A stretch of 64,000 bases of DNA from Galerina marginata (taxonomy: Eukaryota > Basidiomycota > Agaricomycetes > Agaricales > Galerinaceae), in contig JAECYW010000034.1 of the NCBI GenBank assembly GCA_023014335.1, positions 62,001 to 126,000 of the forward strand. The letters run 5' to 3'. Under the pieces are notes generated by a model. That model was not told the DNA's origin. It did no database searches and saw only the letters and a list, made by a program, of their open reading frames with translations. The translations under genes and the position numbers were made by a program. Positions 24,301-33,893 of this stretch are shown one piece after another. Every line of letters starts with the position of its first letter. The stretch's first letter is position 1.

Positions 24301-25480
24301 CCTGATTAATGAATTCATGCTTTGAAATGTATCTTAATCCTTGCCGCTCGTCCGCTGTTGTGCTTCTCTCTCCGTATCTTCCGGCCTGATCCGTACCCTC
24401 CAACATCCGAAGATATCTTCCCCGAATGTTCATGGTCCCATAAACCTGTCAGCGCTCTCTTGATATGTGGTTGGTAGTATTTTTGGTCGTACTTTGGGAT
24501 GCCCAGTTTCTCGGAGAATGAATGCGTGGGTTGAATTCCCTTCTGATTGCCACTCATCTGTCCAATTCCAAACGTGTACATCGCTCAAGGCTCAGAATTA
24601 GGCAAGGTCCTTCCTCCCCAGTCGAGACTTTAACCGAAGGTTCGTTGTCGTTCAACCTTTCTCTTCGAATAATTCGTCAACTCTCATCCAGATCCACTGT
24701 TCATAAATCATTTGAACGTCCGAAGTTGAGCGCGGAGCTCTAGTATTGTACCTACCTTCTGGTGCGTTAGCCCTTCAGTATCATCTCCACTGTCCGAGCT
24801 AACTGTACGCCTTTTCCAGCTCCGGCAGTTTTTCCGCCACTCGAAGAACTAAGTCGATTAGTAAACTGTAGAAATAGTACCCCTATGTACGCCTCAAATC
24901 CAAGCACTGTATGTGCGTGCTGATAGCTTTGCCTTTCAGAACCCATGACTCTTTTAAGTTCTATCCTATTTGTTGTATTACTCGCCTGAGGCATCAGTAT
25001 CGTGCCCTAGACGCTTTGTTCGCATCCTTTCCCGTTCCGTTCCCCGTCTCAAGCTTTGAATGCTTATCTAACTTTCACTCATCAGGACGAGACCATTGCT
25101 TGAACCCAGAAGATGAACCCGGATCGTTGTTGGACCCAATGTGGTTCGTATTTCCCGGACACATCACCAGTTTCATATGTCTAGGCAGCGTTTGAAACTT
25201 TGGGACTCAAGAGCCAAGATGATCAGGAAGAGCGGGACTAGTGAACCGTGCCTTAACGGGTACGTTCTCCGACGATGAGCTTTAGAACATGATCGAGAGG
25301 CTGACTTTTTCATTTTTTTATGCGAAACCGACGACAAACGGGCTTGGAATGACGGGGCTCAAGAATTGTAGGACTTCATACGTTCGAAATTCGGTTCCTC
25401 GGAATCATCATACACGCATTCTAATGGGCCGACTTCAACGAGTAGAGCACTGCGAATCTCGGGCCTTATTTACTTTCTGA
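24301..25480. other. Intergenic, unassigned
   Basis: Short open frames only (for example 24911-25195 plus). No domain, splice structure or RNA was recognised. Confidence 0.3.
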
Positions 25481-25485
25481 TTCGT

Positions 25486-25640
25486 GCAAGAGGAGAGGCT
25501 GACCAACATCGACTTGGGCTCGATTGAAATCGCAAAGCGTGTCTTTTGGTCGTTTTCGAAATTAAAATGTGACTGTCGGCCACCACTTTCCTATGGCTGA
25601 CAATCGAATGAGGGTACGAAAGGGCTATAAAGAGGACGCC
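25486..25640 (+). promoter_or_regulatory. Conserved hydrophobin promoter block 1
   Basis: Nearly identical to the reverse complement of about 29978-30135, upstream of the minus-strand hydrophobin. Shared strings include GAGAGGCTGACCAAC, GGGCTCGAT, GAAATCGCAAA, TTCGAAATTAAAA and CCACCACTTTCCTATGGCTG. The downstream part (GGCTGACAATCGAATGAG) is also upstream of the 27559 hydrophobin. TATAAAG lies at 25626-25632, 101 bp before the ATG. Confidence 0.65.
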
Positions 25641-25732
25641 CTCGCCCCAAGTCAAACCATCGCCATCATCCCGCATTCAAAGCATCACCCAGCCCAGTTC
25701 TACTCTCTACCACCCATCCTCACTTAACAAAT

Positions 25733-26308
25733 ATGTTCTCCAAGCTCGCATTCTTCTCCGCCGTCTCCATGGCCGTCTTCGTCGCCGCCTCTCCATCCCT
25801 CGGCGGACTCCCTGTCCCCGCTGGCGATTCCGCTATGAAAAATGGATCAGGCCTTTTAAGGAGGGACGCTCAGTGCAATACCGGCCCTGTCCAATGCTGT
25901 ATGTATTCTCTCTCATATCCACTGCCTCTCGATCTAATGTTAGCTCTCCTTTTTAGGCGACGCCGTCTATAAATCGAACAGCAAAGAAGCCAATTTCTTC
26001 GAGACCTTCACGGGCACTATTCAAGGGTCTCCCGACACTCTCATGGCCTCTTCGTGTAGCCCAATCGACACTGCAGCGGGCAGTGCGGAGAATTCTTGGT
26101 CAGATGCTTCTTATCTCTCTAGTTTGGGTGATTTTGACGCAACCCTCTCTTTTCCAGCACTGCGCAGACGGTTTGTTGCACCGACAACAAGTACAGTAAG
26201 TCTTATTTTTTTAGACCGCCTTCGATGCTTCTTCGCTGACTATTTTCTATAGAGGGCTTCGTCGCATTCGGCTGTTCGCCCTTCAACATCTACAACCCTG
26301 CGGCTTAG
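25733..26308 (+). CDS. Class I hydrophobin 1
   Basis: Small secreted amphipathic protein that self-assembles at air-water or cell-wall interfaces and coats hyphae and spores. Four exons (25733-25898, 25957-26098, 26158-26195, 26253-26308) give 133 residues. A signal peptide (MFSKLAFFSAVSMAVFVAAS) is followed by a short pro-region. The eight-cysteine pattern is complete: C1 and C2C3 in CNTGPVQCC, C4 in MASSCSP, C5 rebuilt across intron 2 (TG|C), C6C7 in TAQTVCC, C8 in GFVAFGCSP. The C3 codon is also split by intron 1. It is a tandem duplicate of the gene at 27559 and inverted relative to the one ending at 29884. A TATAAAG box sits 101 bp upstream. Confidence 0.93.
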
Positions 26309-27329
26309 ATGGGTCTCGCTCTCTGGTCCTGGGATCGGCGTCATTGCGAAGTGGAGGGTCTTTCTGGATTTTATTGTCACTCTGTTTCCCCTTCTTTTCG
26401 GTCCGACATATCTACTTGGTACCCGTTTATAGATATCGTCTCTTTACATACTTTCTGTATTATACCCACTTTGCCCAGATATCATTTGCGCATTCGAAAT
26501 TGGTTCGTTTAAGCGTTGCCGGCTCTGGGTTTCAGTTCTGTGAAGCTTAAGCTCGTAATGATTAAATTTACCGCCGAATAGATCCTGAACCAGTCGACAA
26601 ATTATCGACAAAGGCGGACGAAGATGACGGTTAATAGGTCTTTGGGTTTTTGTTAATATTTCGAGGTTGTGCGGGCGTGCACAGCGCAACCGTGGCAAGC
26701 CCGGAATTCTGTCCTTGTTTCTTCCTGATGTTTTCTGCCTAGAGCGATGGGAACAGCTGATGTCTTAAAGATTTACGGCCTTCAACATACTTATTCGTGT
26801 GTTCAGGCACGGTAGTTAATTTTGCCTGACTATTTCTTTGCTGGCGAGACGTTGTTCGTGTTACTTTCCCGGAGGCATTGTAGTACTTAGAGAGATGATA
26901 TCTGGGGAACTCGCCATATATCCCATCAGTGGCTGTGCAGGCTGTTTGTGTGCCAGCGCTTTCAATTGGCTTTCAAGTTCGTCGACAAGCAATTCACCTC
27001 TTGCGCAACTCTTTCGTGCCATTTGCCATCGCGTGCGACGTGATACCGCACCGCTCGACGCGTCTCCGAGACCCCTGAGTCCCGACGGAAGGACGCGTTC
27101 TGGAAAAACGGAACGATTGAGGCAAGCGTATAACGGGACGACATACCGTGGCCAATTAATGATAGAAGCGGCTGACTCTTACTTTCTTTTGCAGAGGACA
27201 AGGCGACGAAGAGAGCCTCGAAATGAAGGGAGGGCCCAGGGTAAGCTCTCTGTCGATTAGAATTCGGTTTCCTGGATTGATAAGGACGCGCATCCCATAG
27301 ATCAACAATATGATCTGCCTAGCTGGAGA
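26309..27329. other. Intergenic between hydrophobins
   Basis: Contains the 3' region of hydrophobin 1 and, near 26920-26962, the short repeat shared with 9.85 kb. A 140-codon plus frame (26838-27260) shows no domain. Confidence 0.4.
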
Positions 27330-27450
27330 GGCTGAGGTCTTTCGATTTCGACTCGATTGAGATCGTCCCTTGGTTAATTTCCAAATTGGAACATGACGGT
27401 AAGCCGCCAGTTTCCTGAGGCTGACAATCGAATGAGATGGACGAAAAACC

Positions 27451-27457
27451 TATAAAG
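27451..27457 (+). promoter_or_regulatory. TATA box of hydrophobin 2
   Basis: TATAAAG, 102 bp before the ATG at 27559, the same spacing as in the other two hydrophobins. The upstream GGCTGACAATCGAATGAG (27419-27436) is identical to 25598-25615. Confidence 0.55.
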
Positions 27458-27558
27458 ACGGCGCCTTCACCCCCTTTTAAACCATCGCCTCCGTCCCGCA
27501 TTCCAAGCATCATTCAGCAACAGTTTTATTCTTTACTACCCATCCTCACTTTACAAAT

Positions 27559-28141
27559 ATGTTCTCCAAGCTCGCATTCTTCTCCGCCGTCTCCATGGCC
27601 GTCTTCGTCGCCGCCTCTCCATCCCTCGGCGGACTCCCTGTCCCCGCTGGCGACTCCGCTATGAAACATGGATCAGACCTTTTCGTGACTCGGGGGGACA
27701 ATCAGTGCAATACCGGCCCTGTTCAATGCTGTACGCAACTCTCTTTTATTTCTACTGCCGTTCGATCTAATATTGGTTCCCTCTTTTAGGCGACGCCGTC
27801 TACGAATCCAACAGCAAAGAATCTAACTTCTTCGAGGCCTTTATGGGCAATATTGCAACCCCTCCAAACACGCTCATGGCCTCTTCGTGCAGCCCAGTCT
27901 CCACTGCAGCGGGCGGTGCGGAGAACGCTTGGTCAGTAGTGTTTTATTTCTCTAGTTTGGGTTATTTTGACGCGTCCCTCCCCTTTCTAGTACTGCGCAG
28001 ACGGTTTGCTGCACCGACAACAACTACAGTAAGTCTTTTTTTTTCACCGTCTTCGATGCTTCTTTGCTGACTATATTTTCTTTAGAGGGCTTCGTCGCAT
28101 TCGGGTGCTCGCCCTTCAACATCCGCAACCCTGCGGCTTAG
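27559..28141 (+). CDS. Class I hydrophobin 2
   Basis: Exons 27559-27730, 27790-27931, 27991-28028 and 28086-28141 give 135 residues. The first 36 residues are nearly identical to hydrophobin 1, including the whole signal peptide. All eight cysteines are present: CNTGPVQCC, MASSCSP, the split TG|T codon for C5, TAQTVCC and FGCSP. Exon lengths 2-4 (142, 38, 56) equal those of hydrophobin 1, showing recent tandem duplication. The stretch before C1 differs (DLFVTRGDNQ), and changes in the C3-C4 loop concentrate around IATPPNT. Expected to be a cell-wall surface coat protein. Confidence 0.93.
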
Positions 28142-28410
28142 ATGGATCTCGCTCTCTGGTTCTGAGATCGGCGTCATTGCGAAGTGGAGGACCTTTCTGG
28201 CTTTTATCATCACTTCTTTCCCCTTCTTTTTTCTGCCCAAAATACCTACCTAATACCAGTCAATATATATTGTCTCAATTTCATATTTCCTTTGTTATAC
28301 CCAAAATTGACTAAGATAGACGAAAACCTCTCAAGTGGGCGTGCTTGCATTCCACATTCAATGCATCACTCAACAACTGTACTTCCTATTACCCACCCCT
28401 ACTTTGGACA
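28142..28410. other. 3' region of hydrophobin 2
   Basis: Homologous to the sequence after hydrophobin 1 (CTCGCTCTCTGGT, GGCGTCATTGCGAAGTGGAGG), marking the end of the duplicated unit. Confidence 0.45.
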
Positions 28411-28581
28411 ATGCTTTCAAGGCTCGCTTCCTTTTCCGTTGTACCTAAGGTCGTCTTCGTCGTTGCCTCTATCTCGCTTGGGGGTCTCCCGGTCGGCGGT
28501 GACTCCGCTACGAGATACAGATCCAACTTCCAATTGCCATATCTTCTTCAACGACACCCTCTAGTACAACCAACTAAATAA
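28411..28581 (+). pseudogene. Hydrophobin remnant lacking all cysteines
   Basis: The open frame begins MLSRLASFSVVPKVVFVVAS then SLGGLPV and GDSATR. This matches the signal peptide and pro-region of the neighbouring hydrophobins (MFSKLAFFS..., SLGGLPVPAGDSAM). After GDSATR the sequence departs and ends within about 20 codons, with no CNTG..CC block and no later exons. It is therefore a 5' fragment left by duplication and deletion. It could at most encode a short secreted peptide. Confidence 0.75.
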
Positions 28582-29286
28582 GAAAAAAGCCTTGTTGACG
28601 ATAGACTACCCGAAACAAATTTCGATCAGAATTCGTCCCGTTCGCGAATCATGCCCGTTCGCGAGCAACTTTATGTCGTTCAGTGCCTGGACTTTCTGGG
28701 TCGCCTCGCTTATCAGAGTCAACGAACGGTACCTTCTGAATCGTTTTCTTGCACAGAGCAGTGTACTGCTTTCACCCGGTAGATGCTTCTCTTCCCAAGT
28801 TGATAAACCATGAACGTCTTTGAATTGGAACTGAGTAGTGACTGGGTGTAAGTCCTTCCATCGCACAGGTTGTAGTTAATTCTTGATCGCGCCTAATCAT
28901 GCTAATGCTCAACGACAGCCGCAAAAACCGGTTCTGTCTTCCGAATGGGCGAGAAGCTTCGACGTTGTCGGTCTCGGAAAGTAAACATTCAGTTCGTAAA
29001 CCGAGAAGACTCCGAGTCTGGGTGATCTTTAAGAGAAGTCAAATTGAACGCGTAGAATAAAGTCCTGAAACAAATGGGTATATAAAAGAAGAAAAGGAAT
29101 GACGAGGTATATAAAGTAGATCAGAAAATAGATATATGAAAAGTAAAAGAGTATAAAATAGGTGTTGGATCGAGAAGAGATGGCGGGCGACGGAAGGAGA
29201 GTGATTATGACCGATTTCAACCTGCTGTCAACGACGTCCCATCTTAACTAGCGATCGATACCCATCTAAGGCCCCCCCAAAGAAGC
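28582..29286. other. Intergenic
   Basis: Short frames only. 29040-29170 is purine-rich on the plus strand (AAAGTAAAAGAG type). Confidence 0.35.
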
Positions 29287-29884
29287 TTAATCGAAGAAGT
29301 TTACGGGTGAGCAGCCGAATGCGAGAAAGCCCTCTATAGAAGATACTGTCAGCAAAAATCTGTGAGAACGAGGTGGATAAGACTTACTGTAGTCGTTGTC
29401 TTTGCAGCAAACCGTCTGCCCAGTGCTGGAAAAAGAAGGCCAAGTCAAAAGGTGTTCAATGAACAAAAGGCGGCAAAACTGACCAGGTAGAAGAGGCGCC
29501 ACCATCTCCAGTAGAAACTGGGCTGCACGAGGAGGCCATCATACCGGCGGGAGGGTTGTTCCCGCCTCCGCCTCCGCCCCCGTTTGCTACGACATCGGCA
29601 CCGCCCATAAAGCTTTGAATAAAGTTGGTTTCCTCGCTATTCGATTCGTAGACGGCGTTGCCTGAGGAAAGGAATATCAGACCGGGAGATAGTAGCAAGA
29701 ACAGAAGATACGTACAGCATTGGACAGGGCCGGTGTTGCACTTCGAGGAACCCCTGGCGACGTGGTCGGATGACTGTTTGATAGCGGCGTCGTCGACGGG
29801 AACAGGGTGGGCTCCAAGGGAGGGGGAGGCGGCGACGAAGACGGCCATGGAGACGACAGAGAAAAAGGCGAGCTTAGAGAACAT
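29287..29884 (-). CDS. Class I hydrophobin 3 with glycine-rich loop
   Basis: Third hydrophobin, transcribed towards the other two. The signal peptide is MFSKLAFFSVVSMAVFVAAS, then SLGAHPVPV. The cysteine pattern is CNTGPVQCC, ASSCSPV, the split C5 codon (TG|C), TGQTVCC and LAFGCSP, ending VNFFD at 29287-29289. The loop between C3 and C4 carries an insert with seven consecutive glycines flanked by asparagine and proline (NGGGGGGGNNPPAG), absent from the two paralogues. Intron positions are conserved. The longer, flexible C3-C4 loop could alter assembly; that is inference. Confidence 0.92.
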
Positions 29885-29977
29885 CTTTGTAGAGTGAGGA
29901 TGGGTTGTTGGGAGTAAAACTGTGTTGATGTTGCTTTGAATGCGGGATGAAGGCGATGGTTTGAATGGGGGGCGAGG

Positions 29978-30135
29978 GCGTCCTCTTTATAGCCCTTTCG
30001 CCTGCCTCAAAAGACTGTCAGCCATAGGAAAGTGGTGGCTGACGGTCACGTTTTAATTTCGAAGCCAACCAAGAGACACGCTTTTGCGATTTCGATCGAG
30101 CCCAAATCGAAGTTGGTCAGCCTCTCCTGCAGAAA
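29978..30135 (-). promoter_or_regulatory. Conserved hydrophobin promoter block 3
   Basis: Reverse complement of the block upstream of hydrophobin 1, with only scattered mismatches over about 150 bp. TATAAAG (minus) lies at 29985-29991, about 101 bp before the ATG at 29884. Confidence 0.65.
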
Positions 30136-31891
30136 TGTCTGCTCAGTCTCTCCGAGGAGAACTTCGACCCCCGGAGCACGTGCCGCTCGATCCTCGCCGC
30201 AACAATCCCATCGTGTCCTCCAGTTCGCGGTCTCCAAAGTTCCAACGCAGACAGGGTATCGATAAAGCGCTCGACCGATATGGCAGATGCAGAGTCCAAT
30301 GACAGTTCGGGTTCATTTTCAGACAGGTTGAAGTAAGGATGAGCGTTAATGCGCATGGTGAGTTTGCTTTCGAGGCAGAGCTGATTGACAAATGGAAATC
30401 TATGGGTTTTCTTTCAAGGCGGAAGAGAGTCGTCTGTCCGATTCACATGGTCGCGAGGGTGTGGACGGTAGGGGTTGTGTTCAAACGGAGGAGGACCCAT
30501 TGTAAGGGAGGGTTCCAGGGTACTGTGAAAAACGAAGCTGACGATGGTATGGGCAACGTTTGAGGTTGATGCAACGTTGATGTTCCCTCACAGTGACACC
30601 GGAGATGACGTCTATGTTGATGTAAGTGTCAATTACGACCACGGAAGGGCGAGAGGTCGCACTCTCATCGACTCCTCCAGGTTGTCTACTCGCGGTAGGA
30701 TTTTGCTGTAGGTAAATTAGTAGATTGTTTATTAACGAGCGGGGAGGAAAAAAGGACGCACGCCTGTAATAATATGTTTAATCTTCGTCACGGAGGTTTG
30801 ATCCTCGTTTGAATCCGAACAAAGCTGTTGAGACTGCATCTTCCAACAATCTTCATGTTAACCATAAAGTCGATGAGTTCGATGACTGCGTCTGCATATC
30901 TTCTCATTAAGTGGTTGGGCGAGCGGGCAGGGTGAATCCGCGAGCAATCTGCGTATGCCAAAACCTAGATTACAGCTATAGAATTAACGAAGAAGGAAGC
31001 TTGGTGGCAATGATCCTACCATTACTTTCGTTGCACTGATACCGTACCAAGGGGCTAATACTCGTATATGTTGACAGCAGGGGCATTGACGAAGGGCAGA
31101 CCACATAGTTGCCTTCTTTAAATCCTAAGGCCTAATGGCTGGTATACGCCTTAGCTCTTGCCTATATCCAGAAGAGCAATGCTGTTCACAAAGAGGTTTC
31201 GAACCAGCAGTCGGGCAGTTTCAGGCCAGAAAAACCCAAGAATGCCGCCATCTGTGCAATGTCCGTGCAAATGAGGGTATGAGGAGAAAAAGATGAAATG
31301 GCCGATAGAGAACTGCACGAACGCTGTATGCCTCAACGCTCAGCTTTGACAATAAGGATGGTCCAGGAATCGAAATTTTCAAATCAAATCACGTGATACG
31401 GATTTCAGCTCAGCGGCATGGGCGCAATGGCGACAAACACTGAAGGCAAGTGAAGGCAATACATAGACGCCGATAAATATTCCCGGAAAACCTGTAACCG
31501 CCTTATACGATGTCCGCCGCTTTCCATGAAAGGAAGCGGGAATGCTTGGCTGATGGAAAGTGAGGAGAAAGCCAGGTTTTTGGGATAGTTCGAGGGAGTC
31601 GGAGGGACTACCCCCAAGTTGCCCCCAAGAAGGGTGAAATGTGTAAACGGGTTTCAATATTATTGATAGGAGAAGAAAACAACGCATGGCTATCAAGCAT
31701 AACTCGACTGAGTATCTATTGAGTTTGAGCCGGTATTTAAGCACTACATTGAGACGAAATCTGGAGAGACAAATCTACGATAAAACCTAAGAGAGGAAAG
31801 CATAGTAAATTAGACGCCGTCATCCAGGGTTTATCCGCTCTGCGATCGAAGGTAAGAGTAGTCCTGGTATCATATTGCAGTTGGTAATTAC
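30136..31891. other. Intergenic, 1.7 kb
   Basis: Open frames up to 121 codons (31379-31744 minus) show no family features. The right end is the 3' region of the repeat precursor gene. No tailoring enzyme gene was found on this side of the precursor. Confidence 0.35.
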
Positions 31892-33087
31892 CTAAAACCA
31901 TTGAATATTGGCGTCATCGACATCCTCGCCGCGCTAAGTAGATTCCAGGTCAGAGAAATCCTACGGCCTTACCATTGAAATTAATAGGTACCTTGAACCA
32001 TTGAATGTTGCCATCGTCAACGTCCTCGCCGCGCTAAGTAGAGTCCAGGTCAGACGAGTCTTATGATCTCGCTATCGAATTTAATTAAATACCTTGAACC
32101 ATTGAATGTTGCCTTCGTCAACGTCCTCGCCGCGCTAAGTAGGGTCCAGGTCAGAGGACTCTTATGATCTTGCTATCGAATTCGATAAATACCTTGAACC
32201 ATTGAATGTTGCCGTCGTCGACATTTTCGGCACGCTGAAAATTCAGTTCAGAACAGTACCAATATTCTGGCACCAAGCCGACAAGTACCTTTAGCCACTG
32301 GATATTACCCTCATCGACATCTTCAGCACGCTACGAATACTAATGAAAACGAATATTTGGCTGATTTAGAAGTCATTCATACCTTCAACCACTGGATGTT
32401 GGCATCATCAACTTCTTCTCCACGCTATAAATACAGGTGAGAACTGATTCTGTAATTTTTCTGCAGAAAGTAATACCCACCTTGAACCATTGAATGTTGC
32501 CCTCATCAACGTTTTCGGCGCGCTATTAACTTAGCTGAGAATGGTTCTGTAATCCTGCGAAAATACGGTGGTTACCTTGAGCCATTGGATGTTGCTGTCG
32601 TCGACATCCTCGCCGCGCTAACAATGCAATTGAGAATGGATATGTAGTCCTATATGTAGAAGCAAATAATACCTTGAACCATTGGATGTTGCCTGCGTCA
32701 ACGTCCTCGCCTCGCTATATATAAAATAAGGGTCTGCTCAATGACCACGGAAACCGATGGATACCTTCAACCACTGGATATTTCCCGCGTCGACATCCTC
32801 GGCACGCTGAAAACGTGGTCAAATGGGCTGGTCTAATCCTCTTGAGCAGGAGGAATACCTTAAACCACTGGATGTTACCATCGTCGACATCCTCGGCGCG
32901 CTGTAAAATCAACTGAGGACGGTAAATTCATTCCATAAATAAAATAAGAACCTTCAGCCATTGAATGTTGCCCGCGTCAACGTCTTCAGAGCGCTAATTG
33001 TTCAAATAAGAACAATGGTGCAATTCCATCGAATAAAATAATTACCTTCAACCATTGAATGTTGCCTGCATCAACGTCTTCAGAGCG
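31892..33087 (-). repeat. 13 tandem 42-nt coding repeats separated by short introns
   Basis: The period is about 88-107 bp, of which 42 bp is exon. The exon part is strongly conserved, mainly with synonymous changes or changes at repeat positions 2, 3, 7, 8 and 13. Introns differ in most units, but those after repeats 11-13 are themselves alike (CTAAGTAG, then TCCAGGTCAGA), showing the latest duplications at the 3' end. Confidence 0.95.
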
Positions 33088-33214
33088 CTAGAAAGTATTT
33101 GAGAACGGCCACTGTGACTGGGTATAAAAATTGTCGCCTTACAGCCTGAATGGGTGCAGCGAAAGACATGGCGATAGCAGTGTTAACAATAGCGGCATAG
33201 AAAGCAGTCTTCAT
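31892..33214 (-). CDS. Secreted repeat precursor (Kex2-processed peptide / RiPP precursor)
   Basis: Fourteen exons encode a 24-residue signal peptide (MKTAFYAAIVNTAIAMSFAA, then PIQA) and 13 repeats. Each repeat is one 42-nt exon: 33046-33087, 32952-32993, 32859-32900, 32765-32806, 32673-32714, 32576-32617, 32481-32522, 32393-32434, 32289-32330, 32193-32234, 32093-32134, 31992-32033 and 31892-31933 (the last ends in a stop instead of Lys). The repeat consensus is R-[SAG]-E-[DNE]-V-D-[ADES]-[GAS]-N-I-Q-W-[FL]-K. All introns are phase 0, so Lys at each exon end meets Arg of the next and makes a Kex2 site. Kex2 plus carboxypeptidase trimming would release 12-mers such as AEDVDDGNIQWF. The divergent neighbours are two UstYa-type proteins, the usual partners of such precursors. 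Predicted total length is 205 residues. It has no cysteine, and no tyrosine outside the signal peptide. Confidence 0.92.
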
Positions 33215-33893
33215 TTTGGAGAAGAGGTATATGTCGATGTGGAGCTTTAGCTGCTTGAGTTCTTTCTCTTTGGAAGAATTCTAAAGATCTGACTGACCTG
33301 ACTAGCTCTTTATACGTCTCAAGAGCCTCAACTTTCTTGGTTTTGAAACTTGCAAAGTCCACAAGTTGGAATCCGGTGTTCATGATTTAGCCGTTACGGT
33401 GTTTTGAACGGCTCCGGTAACTCCAGGAGTCAAGGTAAATGGACCTCCTACACGATGGCCGATAGTGAGCTTCCGCACAAAGTACTAATAGTGATATGTA
33501 TATCCTGCCTTTTGCCTTGGAAAAATTTTAAGAAGAAGAAGCCACGAGGACGAGCTTGGGACGAGCAATTTTCGGAGATATTAATAAATACCGGCAACCT
33601 CCCATATGGAGTGACCGTAGCGGGCATTGGCAGTATTATTTTCAGCTTGGCCCGGCATCGGATCACCTGCAGGGCCCATCATGAAAAAAGAGAAGAACCC
33701 AGTCCAAGCACGGTCAATACTCGAGTACAGCTTGGGATGTCAGATTGGAGTACCCGAGTTACGCGGTAGCTTCGAAATCTCTGGATGCGTCCATGCTTGT
33801 TCGAGAGTTCATATTTCTATTAATATTCTACTTTCAATACCAAGTGCTCGTCAAGTCAAGAGGCTATCGACTGCCCACCTCTTTCAAGTTGTC
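33215..33893. promoter_or_regulatory. Divergent promoter region, precursor / UstYa A
   Basis: A 679-bp gap separates the start codons. TATAAAG on the minus strand (33308-33314) lies about 95 bp from the precursor ATG. Open frames in the gap (33404-33769 plus) have no domain. Shared bidirectional control of the two genes is inference from the arrangement. Confidence 0.5.

Noticed and set aside
26838..27260. 140-codon plus frame between hydrophobins
   Set aside because: Contains a dispersed repeat fragment and no domain or exon partner.
31379..31744. 121-codon minus frame downstream of the repeat precursor as a pathway gene
   Set aside because: No family features and it lies where the 3' untranslated region of the precursor is expected.
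31892..33087. Regularly spaced short repeats that could be taken for a CRISPR array
   Set aside because: Repeats are 42-nt in-frame exons flanked by GT and AG, encode a conserved peptide, and the genome is eukaryotic.
31892..33214. Assignment to MSDIN/cycloamanide or borosin RiPP families
   Set aside because: There is no MSDIN leader, no prolyl oligopeptidase gene and no methyltransferase domain fused to the precursor; the UstYa neighbours point to a Kex2-type pathway.
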